Shown here in pieces: positions 51,584-60,321 of a stretch of DNA of 64,000 nucleotides. The notes beneath the pieces are model-generated. The model worked only from the letters and a program-made list of their open reading frames with translations, had not been told where the DNA came from and ran no database searches. This DNA is from Microbispora catharanthi. Lineage in GTDB: Bacteria > Actinomycetota > Actinomycetes > Streptosporangiales > Streptosporangiaceae. The stretch spans positions 56,014-120,013 of the forward strand of contig NZ_VDMA02000027.1 of assembly GCF_006334915.2 (NCBI RefSeq). Reading direction: 5' to 3'. Within the stretch, counting starts at the first letter, position 1, and each line of letters begins with the position of its first letter. A program made the position numbers and the translations under genes.

Positions 51584-53407
51584 TCAGAAGGACTCTTCCG
51601 GCAGTTCCATGAGGTCCTGGCCGGTGGCGGCGAGCACGCGGCGCTCGGCGGCCACGCGCGGCAGCACGGTCTGCGCGAAGAACGAGGCCGCCGCGATCTT
51701 GCCTGTGTAGAACGCCTTGTCCTCCTCCGAGGCGGACAGGGCGTTCAGCGCGATCTCGGCCTGGCGCAGCAGCAGCCAGCCCAGCACCAGGTCGCCCAGC
51801 GCCATGAGGAACCGGGTGGTGTTGAGGCCGACCTTGTAGACCTCCTGCGGCGTCTCCATGGAGGCGATCGCCCAGCCGGCCATCGTGTCGGCCATGGCCT
51901 TGACCTCGTCGGCCGCCTCGTCGAGCAGGCCGCGCTCGACCTTCAGCCGCCCGTTGCCCGCCTCAGAGGCGGCGAACGCCTTGATCTCGCCGAGCAGCGA
52001 CCCCAGCGCCGCGCCCTGGTTCTTCAGGACCTTGCGGAAGAACAGGTCCTGGCCCTGGATCGCGGTCGTGCCCTCGTACAGCGAGTCGATCTTCGAGTCG
52101 CGGATGTACTGCTCGATCGGGTAGTCCTGGAGGAAGCCCGAGCCGCCGAGCGTCTGCAGCGAGCGGGCCAGCAGCTCGTACGACCGCTCGGAGCCGACGC
52201 CCTTGACCAGCGGGAGCAGCAGGTCGTTGAGCGCTTCGGCGGCCTCGTCGCGGCGGCCCTCGAACTCCGCGATCTGGATCTGGTCCTGGATCGTCGCCGT
52301 GTAGATGACCAGCGCCCGCATCGCCTCGGCGTACGACTTCTGCAGCATGAGTTCGCGGCGTACGTCGGGGTGGTGGGTGATCGTCACGCGCGGGGCGGTC
52401 TTGTCGCCCGAGCGGGTGAGGTCGGCGCCCTGGACGCGGTTCTTCGCGAAGTCCAGCGCGTTGAGATAGCCGGTGGACAGCGTGGCGATGGCCTTGGCGC
52501 CCACCATCATGCGCGCGTGCTCGATCACCATGAACATCTGCCGGATGCCGTCGTGCGCGTCGCCGACCAGGTAACCGATGGCGGGGTGCTTCTCGCCGAG
52601 CGTGAGCTCACAGGTCGTGGAGACCTTCAGGCCCATCTTCTTCTCGACGTTGGTGACGTACACGCCGTTGCGCTCGCCCAGCTCGCCGGTCTCCAGGTCC
52701 ACCAGGTACTTCGGCACGAGGAACATCGACAGGCCCTTGGTGCCGGGCTTGGCGCCCTCGGGCCGGGCCAGCACGAGGTGGAAGATGTTCTCGGCCATGT
52801 CGTGCTCGGCGCTGGTGATGAAGCGCTTGACGCCCTCGATGTGCCAGGTGCCGTCGGGCTGCTGGACCGCCTTCGTGCGGCCTGCGCCCACGTCGGAGCC
52901 GGCGTCGGGCTCGGTCAGCACCATGGTCGCGCCCCAGCGCCGCTCGACGGCCATCTCGGCGAACCGCTTCTGCTCCGGGGTGCCGAGCTCGAACAGCAGG
53001 TGGGCGAAGGCCGGGCCGCAGGCGAACATCCACACGGCGGGGTTGGCGCCGAGCACCATCTCGGCCATGGCCCACACCAGGCTGCGCGGGGCGGGCGTGC
53101 CGCCGAGCTCCGGCTGCAACTCCAGGCGCCACCACTCGGCGTCCACCCAGGCCTGGTAGGAGCGCTTGAAGCTCTCCGGCATGGTCACGCTGTGGGTGGC
53201 GGGGTCGAAGACGGGCGGGTGGCGGTCGGCGTCCTCGAACGAGTCGGCGATGGGGCCGGCGGCGAGCCGGTTCACCTCGTCCAGCACGCTTCGCGCGGTG
53301 TCCTCGTCCACCTCGGCGAACGGGCCGGTGCCGAGGATCTCGCTGCGCCCGAACACCTCGAAGAGGTTGAACTCCAGGTCGCGGAGGTTGCTCTTGTAGT
53401 GACCCAT
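51584..53407 (-). CDS. Acyl-CoA dehydrogenase, long (FadE5-like) form
   Basis: A 607 aa flavoenzyme that introduces the 2,3-double bond into acyl-CoA. FAD/substrate loops are VLTEPDAGSDVGAGRTKAVQ and WHIEGVKRFITSAEHDMAEN. The catalytic-base region is IDSLYEGTTAIQGQDLFFRK (Glu in YEGT). An extra N-terminal segment and a C-terminal helical domain (about 470-600) make it longer than the 380-aa standard, as in mycobacterial FadE5. ATG 53407 is preceded by AGGAG. It is the only beta-oxidation gene here. A TetR-type palindrome lies upstream. Confidence 0.95.
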   Translation of the reverse strand: MGHYKSNLRDLEFNLFEVFGRSEILGTGPFAEVDEDTARSVLDEVNRLAAGPIADSFEDADRHPPVFDPATHSVTMPESFKRSYQAWVDAEWWRLELQPELGGTPAPRSLVWAMAEMVLGANPAVWMFACGPAFAHLLFELGTPEQKRFAEMAVERRWGATMVLTEPDAGSDVGAGRTKAVQQPDGTWHIEGVKRFITSAEHDMAENIFHLVLARPEGAKPGTKGLSMFLVPKYLVDLETGELGERNGVYVTNVEKKMGLKVSTTCELTLGEKHPAIGYLVGDAHDGIRQMFMVIEHARMMVGAKAIATLSTGYLNALDFAKNRVQGADLTRSGDKTAPRVTITHHPDVRRELMLQKSYAEAMRALVIYTATIQDQIQIAEFEGRRDEAAEALNDLLLPLVKGVGSERSYELLARSLQTLGGSGFLQDYPIEQYIRDSKIDSLYEGTTAIQGQDLFFRKVLKNQGAALGSLLGEIKAFAASEAGNGRLKVERGLLDEAADEVKAMADTMAGWAIASMETPQEVYKVGLNTTRFLMALGDLVLGWLLLRQAEIALNALSASEEDKAFYTGKIAAASFFAQTVLPRVAAERRVLAATGQDLMELPEESF

Positions 53408-53443
53408 CTGTGTGCGCTCCTAGAACCGAACCCGGGGGTAACG

Positions 53444-53455
53444 TACTGGTCGGTA
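53444..53455. promoter_or_regulatory. Degenerate palindrome before the acyl-CoA dehydrogenase
   Basis: TACTGGTCGGTA (reverse TACCGACCAGTA), with direct GGTAAC copies on both sides. It resembles the TACCGACCGGTCGGTA-type sites of TetR-family fatty-acid regulators. It lies 37 bp upstream of the start. Confidence 0.45.
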
Positions 53456-53631
53456 ACTCTAAACGAATGCTACCCGCGAGTAACCGGCGATATCCATGGT
53501 CTGTGCCACAGTTCGCACGGATTGGTTAGGTGCGACCGGTATGGTCCCATGATGTGAAGGCCGTGATCCGCGGCCCTCCCGGACGAGGTGCCCTCCGTAC
53601 CCGGACGAGCGAAGACGGTGGGCGGAATGAC

Positions 53632-53877
53632 ATGGACCAAGTTCTGCAGATCGCCGGCGCCGTCCTCATCCTCGGCGCGTTCCTGCTCTCCCAGATGAAC
53701 GTCCTGGACAACCGTTCGAAGATCTACCTCACGCTCAACCTCGTCGGCTCCGTGGTGCTCGCGTGGCTCGCGTACGCGGACGACGACTGGGGATTCCTGC
53801 TGCTGGAGGGGGTCTGGGCCATCGTGTCCGCGGTGGGCCTCGTCCAGTCCCTGCGGCCGCGGCGGACGGCAACGTAA
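53632..53877 (+). CDS. Small membrane protein, CBU_0592-like
   Basis: An 81 aa hydrophobic protein with three predicted membrane segments (LQIAGAVLILGAFLLSQM; YLTLNLVGSVVLAWLAYADD; GFLLLEGVWAIVSAVGLVQS). It resembles a family of short bacterial membrane proteins of unknown function. ATG 53632 is chosen over the long upstream open frame because the hydrophobic pattern begins there and GGCGGA precedes it. Confidence 0.75.
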   Translation: MDQVLQIAGAVLILGAFLLSQMNVLDNRSKIYLTLNLVGSVVLAWLAYADDDWGFLLLEGVWAIVSAVGLVQSLRPRRTAT

Positions 53878-53882
53878 CCTGC

Positions 53883-53910
53883 TTGACAGCTTTACCGGTG
53901 TCGCGATTGG
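53883..53910 (+). promoter_or_regulatory. Promoter candidate before the VOC gene
   Basis: A consensus -35 TTGACA at 53883-53888 is followed after 16 nt by GATTGG, which is a poor -10. A start near 53918 would give a leaderless transcript for ATG 53919. Confidence 0.4.
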
Positions 53911-53918
53911 CTGGGCGC

Positions 53919-54302
53919 ATGATGGAGATCCACACGATGACGATCGACTGCGCCCGGCCGTATGAGCTGGCCCAGTGGTGGAGCGAGGCCCTGGGCTGGC
54001 CGCTCGTCGACTCCGAGCCGGAGGACGACGAGGTAATGCTGGACCGTCCTGACGGCCCTCCGCACCTGCTTTTCATCCAGGTGCCCGAGGGCAAGACGGT
54101 CAAGAACCGCCTGCACCTCGACGTCGTCCCCTCCGGGGAGCGCACCCGCGACCAGGAGGTGGAGCGGCTGCTCGCGCTCGGGGCCAAGCCGTACGAGGAC
54201 CACCGCACCCCGGAGGGCACCGGCTGGGTCACTCTCCTCGACCCCGAGGGCAACGAGTTCTGCGTCTGCCGCGGCGAGTACGAGCGTGCCGCCTCCGCGT
54301 GA
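53919..54302 (+). CDS. VOC-family (glyoxalase-like) protein
   Basis: A 127 aa member of the vicinal-oxygen-chelate superfamily, glyoxalase_6 type. The beta-alpha-beta units are seen in DCARPYELAQWWSEALGWPL, HLLFIQVPEGKTVKNRLHLD and VTLLDPEGNEFCVC. Possible metal ligands are His in RLHLD and Glu in GNEF. Members can be resistance proteins or isomerases; no substrate is indicated. ATG 53919 (a second ATG follows) has no ribosome site. It ends 3 bp from a convergent membrane-protein gene. Confidence 0.87.
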   Translation: MMEIHTMTIDCARPYELAQWWSEALGWPLVDSEPEDDEVMLDRPDGPPHLLFIQVPEGKTVKNRLHLDVVPSGERTRDQEVERLLALGAKPYEDHRTPEGTGWVTLLDPEGNEFCVCRGEYERAASA

Positions 54303-54305
54303 GAA

Positions 54306-54791
54306 TTAGGAGCTCTTGGCCCGGCCGCGCATGGAGAACGTGAGAACGGTGGTGATCAGCAGCACGAGCGCGCCACCCCACAGCGCGTCCCAGGCCGAGC
54401 CGAAGACGCCCTCGTGGTCGATCACGAGCTGCACCGGGTACATGAGGGCCGCCGCGCCGAGGGCCGGGTAGAGCGAGAAGCGCCAGGGGTGGCGCAGCGC
54501 CCACAGACGGGCCTGCCGGGTCACCCGGTCGCCGACGTCCGGCTTGGAGATCGCGCCGATCGCCGCGACGAGGGCGAACACGGTGATCCCCGCGCACAGG
54601 GCCCAGGTCAGGTCGGCCGGGCCGGGCAGGATGACGCCCAGGAGGAAGCTCGTGGCCGCGACCGCCCCACCGGACGTCGCCGCGGCCCGCCAGGGCGCGC
54701 CGCGCAGGGCCGCGCCGGCCAAGGACATCTCGTCCATGCGGGTCAGTTCGTTCATGACTACAGCGTGCCTTTCCGGGCGTTTCTCCGGCAT
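54306..54791 (-). CDS. Hypothetical membrane protein
   Basis: A 161 aa protein with four likely membrane segments (about 40-58, 63-83, 106-123 and 133-152; e.g. TWALCAGITVFALVAAIGAI and WGGALVLLITTVLTFSM). The function is unknown. ATG 54791 has AGGGA 8 nt upstream; the in-frame ATG 54755 (MNELTRMDEM) is an alternative. Divergent from the GNAT gene over 50 bp. Confidence 0.7.
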   Translation of the reverse strand: MPEKRPERHAVVMNELTRMDEMSLAGAALRGAPWRAAATSGGAVAATSFLLGVILPGPADLTWALCAGITVFALVAAIGAISKPDVGDRVTRQARLWALRHPWRFSLYPALGAAALMYPVQLVIDHEGVFGSAWDALWGGALVLLITTVLTFSMRGRAKSS

Positions 54792-54828
54792 CGGGGAAGT
54801 CCCTGAGCCGCCCCTGACGCCACCCGGT

Positions 54829-54834
54829 TAGGCT
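54829..54834 (+). promoter_or_regulatory. Candidate -10 of a leaderless transcript
   Basis: TAGGCT ends 7 nt before ATG 54842, with no Shine-Dalgarno between. Confidence 0.4.
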
Positions 54835-54841
54835 CCCCGGC

Positions 54842-55288
54842 ATGTCGCTGCACTTCCGTACGGCCCGGCGTGAGGACGTCCCCGTCATCGTGGCCATGAT
54901 CAATGAAGACCCGATCACCGCCGCCCGTCCGTCTTCCGGAGAGCCGGACTACTACGCCGCCTTCGAGGCGGTGGACGCCGACCCGCGTAACGAGTTGATC
55001 GTCGTGGAGTCGGACGGCGAGGCGGTCGGGACCATGCAGATCACCTACATTCCCGGGCTGTCGCGGCGGGGTGGCGAGCGCGCGCTGATCGAGGCGGTCA
55101 GGGTCGCGGTGCCGCATCGCAACCGGGGGATCGGCCGGGAGATGATGCGGTGGGCGGTCGAGCGGGCCCGGGAGCGTGGCTGCGCGCTGGTGCAGCTCAC
55201 CTCCGACAAGGCCCGCATCGAGGCCCACCGCTTCTACGGCTCGCTCGGCTTCACGGCCTCACACGAGGGGTTCAAGCTCCTCCTCTGA
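54842..55288 (+). CDS. GNAT-family N-acetyltransferase
   Basis: A 148 aa acetyl-CoA-dependent transferase. Motif A is VAVPHRNRGIGREMMRWAVE (about 88-107; the R/Q-x-x-G-x-G/A loop binds acetyl-CoA), followed by motif B with EAHRFYGSLGFTASHEGFKL. The N-terminus HFRTARREDVPVIVAMINED is typical. The substrate is unknown. Its 3' end overlaps the convergent molybdopterin oxidoreductase gene by 30 bp. Confidence 0.92.
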   Translation: MSLHFRTARREDVPVIVAMINEDPITAARPSSGEPDYYAAFEAVDADPRNELIVVESDGEAVGTMQITYIPGLSRRGGERALIEAVRVAVPHRNRGIGREMMRWAVERARERGCALVQLTSDKARIEAHRFYGSLGFTASHEGFKLLL

Positions 55289-57307
55289 CAGCGGGGCGAC
55301 GTCGACGAAGTTGTCGTGGTAGACCGGGCCCCGGCCCATGTCGGCGTCCCGCTCGTCGACCAGCGCGTTGGGGTTGGCGCCCGCCGACAGCTTCGGCCAG
55401 TGGCCCTTCGGCGCCGCCACCACCCCCTGCGCCACCCGGTCGCTGACCTCCACGTACGCCCTGAACTCGCCGTTGCCGTTGAAGACCCGTGCGGCCTGCC
55501 CGTCCACGAGCCCCCGGGACGCGGCGTCGGCCGGGTTGACCAGCACCCGCGGGCCCTTCGACCGCTTGCGCAGCTCCGGGTTGTTGGCGAACTGCGTGTT
55601 CAGGAACGTGTGCGCGGCCGGGGTGATCATGACGAGCGGGTGCGGCCGGTCGGCGGGAGCCGTACGGGCGGTGAACGAGGGGACGTAGCCCGCCACGCGC
55701 GGCAGCCCGGCGGCCTCGGCCTTCGCGGAGGCGAACTCCAGCCGCCCGCTCGGCGTCGGGAAGCCCTCCGTGAACGGCACGAACGGGTCGGCCACCGGAA
55801 GCCGGGCCCACCCCTGCTTGCGGCACTCCTCCAGCGAGATCCCCGCCTGGGCGAGCGTCTGCCCGGCCAGTTCGAGGTCGCTGTCGTAGAGGGACGGCTC
55901 GGTCAGGCCCATCAGCCGGGCGAGCCGGCGGAAGGTCTCGGTCGTGGAGAGGCACTCGCCCGGCGGCTCGACGGCGGGCTCGTTCCACACCATGTACATG
56001 TGCCCGTAGCCGTGGTGCACGTCCAGGTGCTCGATCTGCATGGTCGCGGGCAGCACGTAGTCGGCGTAGTCGACGGTGTCGGTCGGGAACTGCTCCATCA
56101 CCACCGTGAACAGATCCTCCCGTGCCAGCGCCGCCCTGATCCGGTTCTGGTCGGAGGTCGAGCCCAGCGGGTTGGCCGCATAGACCCACAGGCACTTGAC
56201 CGACTCGTCCAGCCCGTCGGCCAGCCGGGTCATCGTGAGCGTACGCACGGGGTGGGGGAGCAGGTCGTCACGCGGATCGGGGCCCGTGGGGGCGTATCCC
56301 GAGGTGGAGTAGGCCACGCCGCCGCCCGGGTGGCGCCAGTCGCCGGTGACGCCCGGGATGCACGCGATCACCCGCATCGCGGCCCCGCCGCCCGCGTGCC
56401 GCTGGATGCCCATCGTGGCCCGGATGCCGGTCGGCCGGGTGTGCGCGAGCCGTACGCCGAGGGCGCGGATCCGCTCCTCGGGCAGGCCGGTGATCTCCGC
56501 GACCAGCGCCGGCGGATGCCTGCGGATCTCGGCCTCGAACTCGTCCCAGCCGGTCGTGTGCTCCTCGATGTACGCGCGGTCCTCCGCGCCCTCCTCCAGC
56601 ACGACGTGCAGCAGGCCGAGGGCGAGCGCGGCGTCGGTGCCCGGCCGGATCGGCAGATGCTCGTCCGCCTGGTCGGCCGTACGCGTGCGAATGGGGTCGA
56701 TCGCCACGACGTACGCCCCGGCGGCGCGGGCGTCCTGGACGAACTTCCACAGGTGGTGGCCGCTGGTCAGCGTGTTGGTGCCCCACAGCAGGATGAGCCG
56801 CGACAACGCGAACGTCTCCGGGTCCATGCCGCCGGGAGTCCCGTTGACGTACCGCAGCCCGTCGTTGCCGGCCCGCGCGCAGATGTTGAGGTCGTGCCGG
56901 GACGCGCCGAGGGCGTTCCAGAACCGCCGCCCGGCCTGACCCGACTCGCCCTGGACGTAGCCGAGCGTCCCGGTGCCCTGGTAGGGCCAGATCGCCTCGC
57001 CGCCGTGCTCCTCGACGATCGACGTCAGCTTGGCGGCGATCTCCGACAGCGCCTGGTCCAGGCTGATCCGCTCGAACCGGCCGGATCCCTTCGGCCCCAC
57101 CCTCTTCAACGGGTGGAGAACGCGGTCGGCCGACCGCACCTGTTCCAGGTAGCGGTTGACCTTCACACACAGGGCCCCGCGCGTGTAGGGGTGGTCGCGG
57201 TTGCCGCGCAACCCGACGGCCTCACCGTCGCGTACGGTGACGACCCAGGAACAGGTGTCGGGGCAGTCGAGCGGGCAGGCGCCGAGGACGGGTAGCGACG
57301 TGCTCAT
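55259..57307 (-). CDS. Molybdopterin oxidoreductase (DMSO-reductase family)
   Basis: A 682 aa Mo/W-bis-MGD enzyme. The N-terminal [4Fe-4S] motif has Cys11, Cys15, Cys19 (CPLDCPDTC) and Cys47. Cys143 in DLNICARAGNDGL is a candidate metal ligand. RLILLWGTNTLTSGHHLWKF, GIQRHAGGGAAMRVIACIPG and the C-terminal dinucleotide-binding domain (LVMITPAAHTFLNTQFANNP) are family features. It has no twin-Arg signal, so it is cytoplasmic. The reaction and the electron partner are unknown; no cofactor genes are adjacent. It lies 35 bp downstream of the RpiB-like gene on the same strand. Confidence 0.92.
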   Translation of the reverse strand: MSTSLPVLGACPLDCPDTCSWVVTVRDGEAVGLRGNRDHPYTRGALCVKVNRYLEQVRSADRVLHPLKRVGPKGSGRFERISLDQALSEIAAKLTSIVEEHGGEAIWPYQGTGTLGYVQGESGQAGRRFWNALGASRHDLNICARAGNDGLRYVNGTPGGMDPETFALSRLILLWGTNTLTSGHHLWKFVQDARAAGAYVVAIDPIRTRTADQADEHLPIRPGTDAALALGLLHVVLEEGAEDRAYIEEHTTGWDEFEAEIRRHPPALVAEITGLPEERIRALGVRLAHTRPTGIRATMGIQRHAGGGAAMRVIACIPGVTGDWRHPGGGVAYSTSGYAPTGPDPRDDLLPHPVRTLTMTRLADGLDESVKCLWVYAANPLGSTSDQNRIRAALAREDLFTVVMEQFPTDTVDYADYVLPATMQIEHLDVHHGYGHMYMVWNEPAVEPPGECLSTTETFRRLARLMGLTEPSLYDSDLELAGQTLAQAGISLEECRKQGWARLPVADPFVPFTEGFPTPSGRLEFASAKAEAAGLPRVAGYVPSFTARTAPADRPHPLVMITPAAHTFLNTQFANNPELRKRSKGPRVLVNPADAASRGLVDGQAARVFNGNGEFRAYVEVSDRVAQGVVAAPKGHWPKLSAGANPNALVDERDADMGRGPVYHDNFVDVAPLSEEELEPLV

Positions 57308-57342
57308 GGCATCGACGTTAGCGCGCGGCCCGCGGGAGGTCT

Positions 57343-57780
57343 CTACCGGATTTCCCGCACGTACGCGATGTTCGCGGCGTCCTCGGGGTCGGTGCTTGGC
57401 GCCTCGGAGAACCAAGCGTCCAGAATCTCCGTCAGAACCTGCTGGGAGGTGAGGCGGAGACTGAGCGCGAGCACGTCGGCGTCGTTCCACTTGCGGGCGC
57501 CCGCGGCGGTGGCGGCGTCGGTGCACAGCGCCGCCCGCACGCCCGCTACCTTGTTTGCCGCTATGGACGCGCCGGTGCCGGTCCAGCAACAGACCACGGC
57601 CTGGTCCGCGCGGCCCTCCGCGACGTCCCTCGCCGCGGCGGAACAGCACCACGCCCAATCGGCCCGGTCGCCGGGGGCCAGTGCTCCATAGAGTGTGACT
57701 GAATGGCCGCGCCGTTCCACCTCGGTCACAAGCACCGACGCGATTCCGTCGAGGCTGTCCGAGGCTAGGGATATACGCAT
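57343..57780 (-). CDS. RpiB/LacA/LacB-like protein
   Basis: A 145 aa relative of ribose-5-phosphate isomerase B. GTGASIAANKVAGVRAALCT (the anion-binding loop) and DAATAAGARKWNDADVLALS are well conserved. The N-terminal ligand loop, usually SDHAG, is SDSLDG, and the CGTGxG element reads CCWTGTGAS. It may be an isomerase with altered specificity or a non-catalytic relative. Its ATG (57780) overlaps the ATG of the divergent flippase gene (57779). It is probably co-transcribed with the molybdopterin oxidoreductase. Confidence 0.82.
   Translation of the reverse strand: MRISLASDSLDGIASVLVTEVERRGHSVTLYGALAPGDRADWAWCCSAAARDVAEGRADQAVVCCWTGTGASIAANKVAGVRAALCTDAATAAGARKWNDADVLALSLRLTSQQVLTEILDAWFSEAPSTDPEDAANIAYVREIR
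57766..57771 (+). promoter_or_regulatory. Candidate -10 (TAGGGA) before the flippase gene
   Basis: TAGGGA ends 7 nt before ATG 57779. It lies inside the 5' coding part of the divergent RpiB-like gene. AGGGA could alternatively be a ribosome site. Confidence 0.35.
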
Positions 57781-60235
57781 GCCGTCAATTGTGGACACCG
57801 AGTGCGAAGATCGCACAGAATCGCTGGTGGTGAGAGGCATCAAGGAGCAGGACATAACGCTGGACACTCCTGGCCAAGGAGCTGTCCTCGTCGTCGAGCC
57901 TCTGCTGCCGCAGCGGATCCGCCGTCCTTCCGACGCACTGCGGTTCCTGCTCACGCTGCTGGCCCTCGTCGCCGTCACACTGATGGCCCTGGCCCTGCAG
58001 CGCACGCTGAACGGCCTGGAGACCGACGTCCAGGCGGGCACCGGCCGCGCCCCTGATCTGCTGTCGGCCGCCGCCGGGCTGCTGGGCGGCGTCGCCGTGC
58101 TGATCGTCCCGGTCGCGTTCGCCGTCGAGCGGGTCTTCCACCGCGACGGCATGCGGGTCACCCAGGGGCTGATCGCCGCGATTCTCGCCCTGCTGGTGTC
58201 GTACGCGCTGGACGAGTGGCTGGTCAAGGCGGGTCCGGCCGACCTGGTGCAGCTGCTCACCGGCGGCAGGGACGTGGAGCCGCTCAACACCGTGCTCACC
58301 CCCGCCATCGCGTACGCCACGGCCGTGCGGATGGGTCGGCGCCCGCACTGGCGGGCACTCATGTGGGTCGCGCTGGCCCTCGACGTGTTCGCGCTCTTCA
58401 CCGCCACCAAGGTCACCGCCCTCGGCGTGATCCTCACGTACGTCGTCGGCCTCGCCGTCGGATTCGGCACGCTCTACGGCATCGGCAGCGCGAACACCAG
58501 ACCGCCCGGCAGCGCCGTGCTGGCGGCGCTGCGCAGGCTCGGTTTCACGCCGGTCAGCGCCAGGCGGGTGGAGGACGACAGCTCGGGCAGCCGCCGCTAC
58601 CTGGTCGGCCTCGCCGACGACCGGCGGATCGACGTGACCGTGCTCGACCGGGACCGGCAGGTGGCGGGCGTCCTCTACCGGCTGTGGCGGCGTTTCCTGC
58701 TCAACAGCGAGACCCGGCGCAGAGCCATCCGCTCGCTGCGCGCCGAGCTGGAGCGCGAGGCGCTGATGGCGTACGCCGCACAGGCCGCCGGGGTGCGGCT
58801 GCCGCGCCTGCTCGGCACGAGCGAGATCGGCACCGAGGCCGCGCTGCTCGCCTACGAGCACGTGGACACCCGGCCGGTGAGCGATCTACAGGACGAGGAC
58901 TTCGACGACGAGCTGCTGGAGCGGATGTGGGAGCAGGTCCGGCTGCTGCACGCGCAGCGCCTGGCCCACCGCCACCTCACCGGCGAGAGCATCCACGTCG
59001 ACGCCCATCGGAACGTCTACCTCGTGGACGCCCGGAGCGGCGAGATCGCGGCAGGCGACCTGCTGCTGCGGCTCGACATCGCCCAGCTCCTCGCCTACCT
59101 CGGCACTCGGGTGGGAGCCGAGCGCTCTGTCAGGTCGGCGGCGAAGGCGCTGGGGGAGAACACGCTGGCCGGGGCGATGCCGCTGCTCCAGCGGATCGCG
59201 CTGAGCCGGGACACCCGGACGGCCGCCCGCCGGGACAGGAAGCTCCTGCCCGCCATCCGCGTGCAGATCACCGCGCTGAAGCCGCAGGTCGAGGTCGAGG
59301 AGGTGCGGCTCGAACGGTTCCGCCCCCGGACGCTGTTGACGATCATCGTCAGCACGCTCGGCGCCTACTTCCTGCTCTCCCAGCTCAGCCAGGTCAACCT
59401 GATCAGCGTGATCACCACGGCGAACTGGGCGTGGAGCGGTGTCGCACTGGTCGCCGGCGCCCTCAGCTACGTCGCGGCGGCGATCATGCTGCGTGGGTTC
59501 GTGCCCGAGCCGCTGCCGCTCGGCCGCACGGTCCTGGCCCAGCTCGCCGCGTCGTTCGTGAAGCTCGTCGCGCCCGCCGCGGTCGGCGGCGTCGCGCTCA
59601 ACACCCGTTATCTGCAGAAACGAGGCGTCCCGCCGGGGGCGGCGGTGACCAGCGTGGGAGCTTCACAGCTCATCGGCCTGGCCATGCACATCATGCTGTT
59701 GCTGCTGTTCGGCTACCTCACCGGAACGCAGGCCGCGCCGTCCCTCACCCCGTCGCGGGGCCTGCTCGTCGTGTTGCTCGGCGTCGCGGTGCTCTTCCTG
59801 ATCGTGCTCGCCGTACGGCCGCTTCGCCGCGTGCTGACCACCCGCCTGCGGGCGATGTTCTCGGGGGTGATCCCCCGGCTGCTCGACGTGGTGCAGTCGC
59901 CCAAGAAGATCATCGAGGCGATGGGCGGGACCCTGCTGCTCACTCTCAGCTTCGTGATCTGCCTTGAGGCGTGCGTCCAGGCATTCGGCGGCAAGGCCAG
60001 CTTCACGGCGGTCGCCGTGGTGTTCCTGGCCGGCAACGCCATCGGCTCGGCCGCTCCGACGCCCGGCGGGCTGGGCGCGGTGGAGTACGCCCTGTCGCTC
60101 GGCCTGCAGGTCGCCGGCGTGCCGGGCCCCATCGCCACCTCGGCCGTGCTGCTGTTCCGGCTGATGACGTTCTGGCTTCCCGTCCTGCCCGGCTGGGCCT
60201 CCTTCGCCTACCTCCAGCGTCAGAACGCCCTCTGA
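57779..60235 (+). CDS. Flippase-like membrane protein with kinase-like domain
   Basis: An 818 aa protein. Domain 1 (about 55-230) has about six membrane spans. A cytoplasmic kinase-like domain (about 240-490) follows with LLHAQRLAHRHLTGESIHVD and RNVYLVDARSGEIAAGDLLL. This mimics the HGDLhxxN and DxG loops of APH/ABC1 kinases, but the catalytic D and N are H and S and the DFG equivalent is DAR, so it is likely a pseudokinase. Domain 3 (about 515-805) is the LPG-synthase TM/flippase type (VKLVAPAAVGGVALNTRYLQ; GNAIGSAAPTPGGLGAVEYA). Possibly lipid or envelope translocation. The MprF-type aminoacyltransferase domain is absent. Confidence 0.85.
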   Translation: MPSIVDTECEDRTESLVVRGIKEQDITLDTPGQGAVLVVEPLLPQRIRRPSDALRFLLTLLALVAVTLMALALQRTLNGLETDVQAGTGRAPDLLSAAAGLLGGVAVLIVPVAFAVERVFHRDGMRVTQGLIAAILALLVSYALDEWLVKAGPADLVQLLTGGRDVEPLNTVLTPAIAYATAVRMGRRPHWRALMWVALALDVFALFTATKVTALGVILTYVVGLAVGFGTLYGIGSANTRPPGSAVLAALRRLGFTPVSARRVEDDSSGSRRYLVGLADDRRIDVTVLDRDRQVAGVLYRLWRRFLLNSETRRRAIRSLRAELEREALMAYAAQAAGVRLPRLLGTSEIGTEAALLAYEHVDTRPVSDLQDEDFDDELLERMWEQVRLLHAQRLAHRHLTGESIHVDAHRNVYLVDARSGEIAAGDLLLRLDIAQLLAYLGTRVGAERSVRSAAKALGENTLAGAMPLLQRIALSRDTRTAARRDRKLLPAIRVQITALKPQVEVEEVRLERFRPRTLLTIIVSTLGAYFLLSQLSQVNLISVITTANWAWSGVALVAGALSYVAAAIMLRGFVPEPLPLGRTVLAQLAASFVKLVAPAAVGGVALNTRYLQKRGVPPGAAVTSVGASQLIGLAMHIMLLLLFGYLTGTQAAPSLTPSRGLLVVLLGVAVLFLIVLAVRPLRRVLTTRLRAMFSGVIPRLLDVVQSPKKIIEAMGGTLLLTLSFVICLEACVQAFGGKASFTAVAVVFLAGNAIGSAAPTPGGLGAVEYALSLGLQVAGVPGPIATSAVLLFRLMTFWLPVLPGWASFAYLQRQNAL

Positions 60236-60321
60236 ACCGTCGACGGCCGGCTTCGGCGCTGCCCGGCCGGGCATCGCTGTCCGCCGGGGACAGGCGTGCG
60301 GTGGGGCTGAGGCCTCAGGCG

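Noticed and set aside
55316..57295. 659-codon plus-strand frame opposite the molybdopterin oxidoreductase
   Set aside because: Shadow of a gene with clear Fe-S and molybdopterin motifs.
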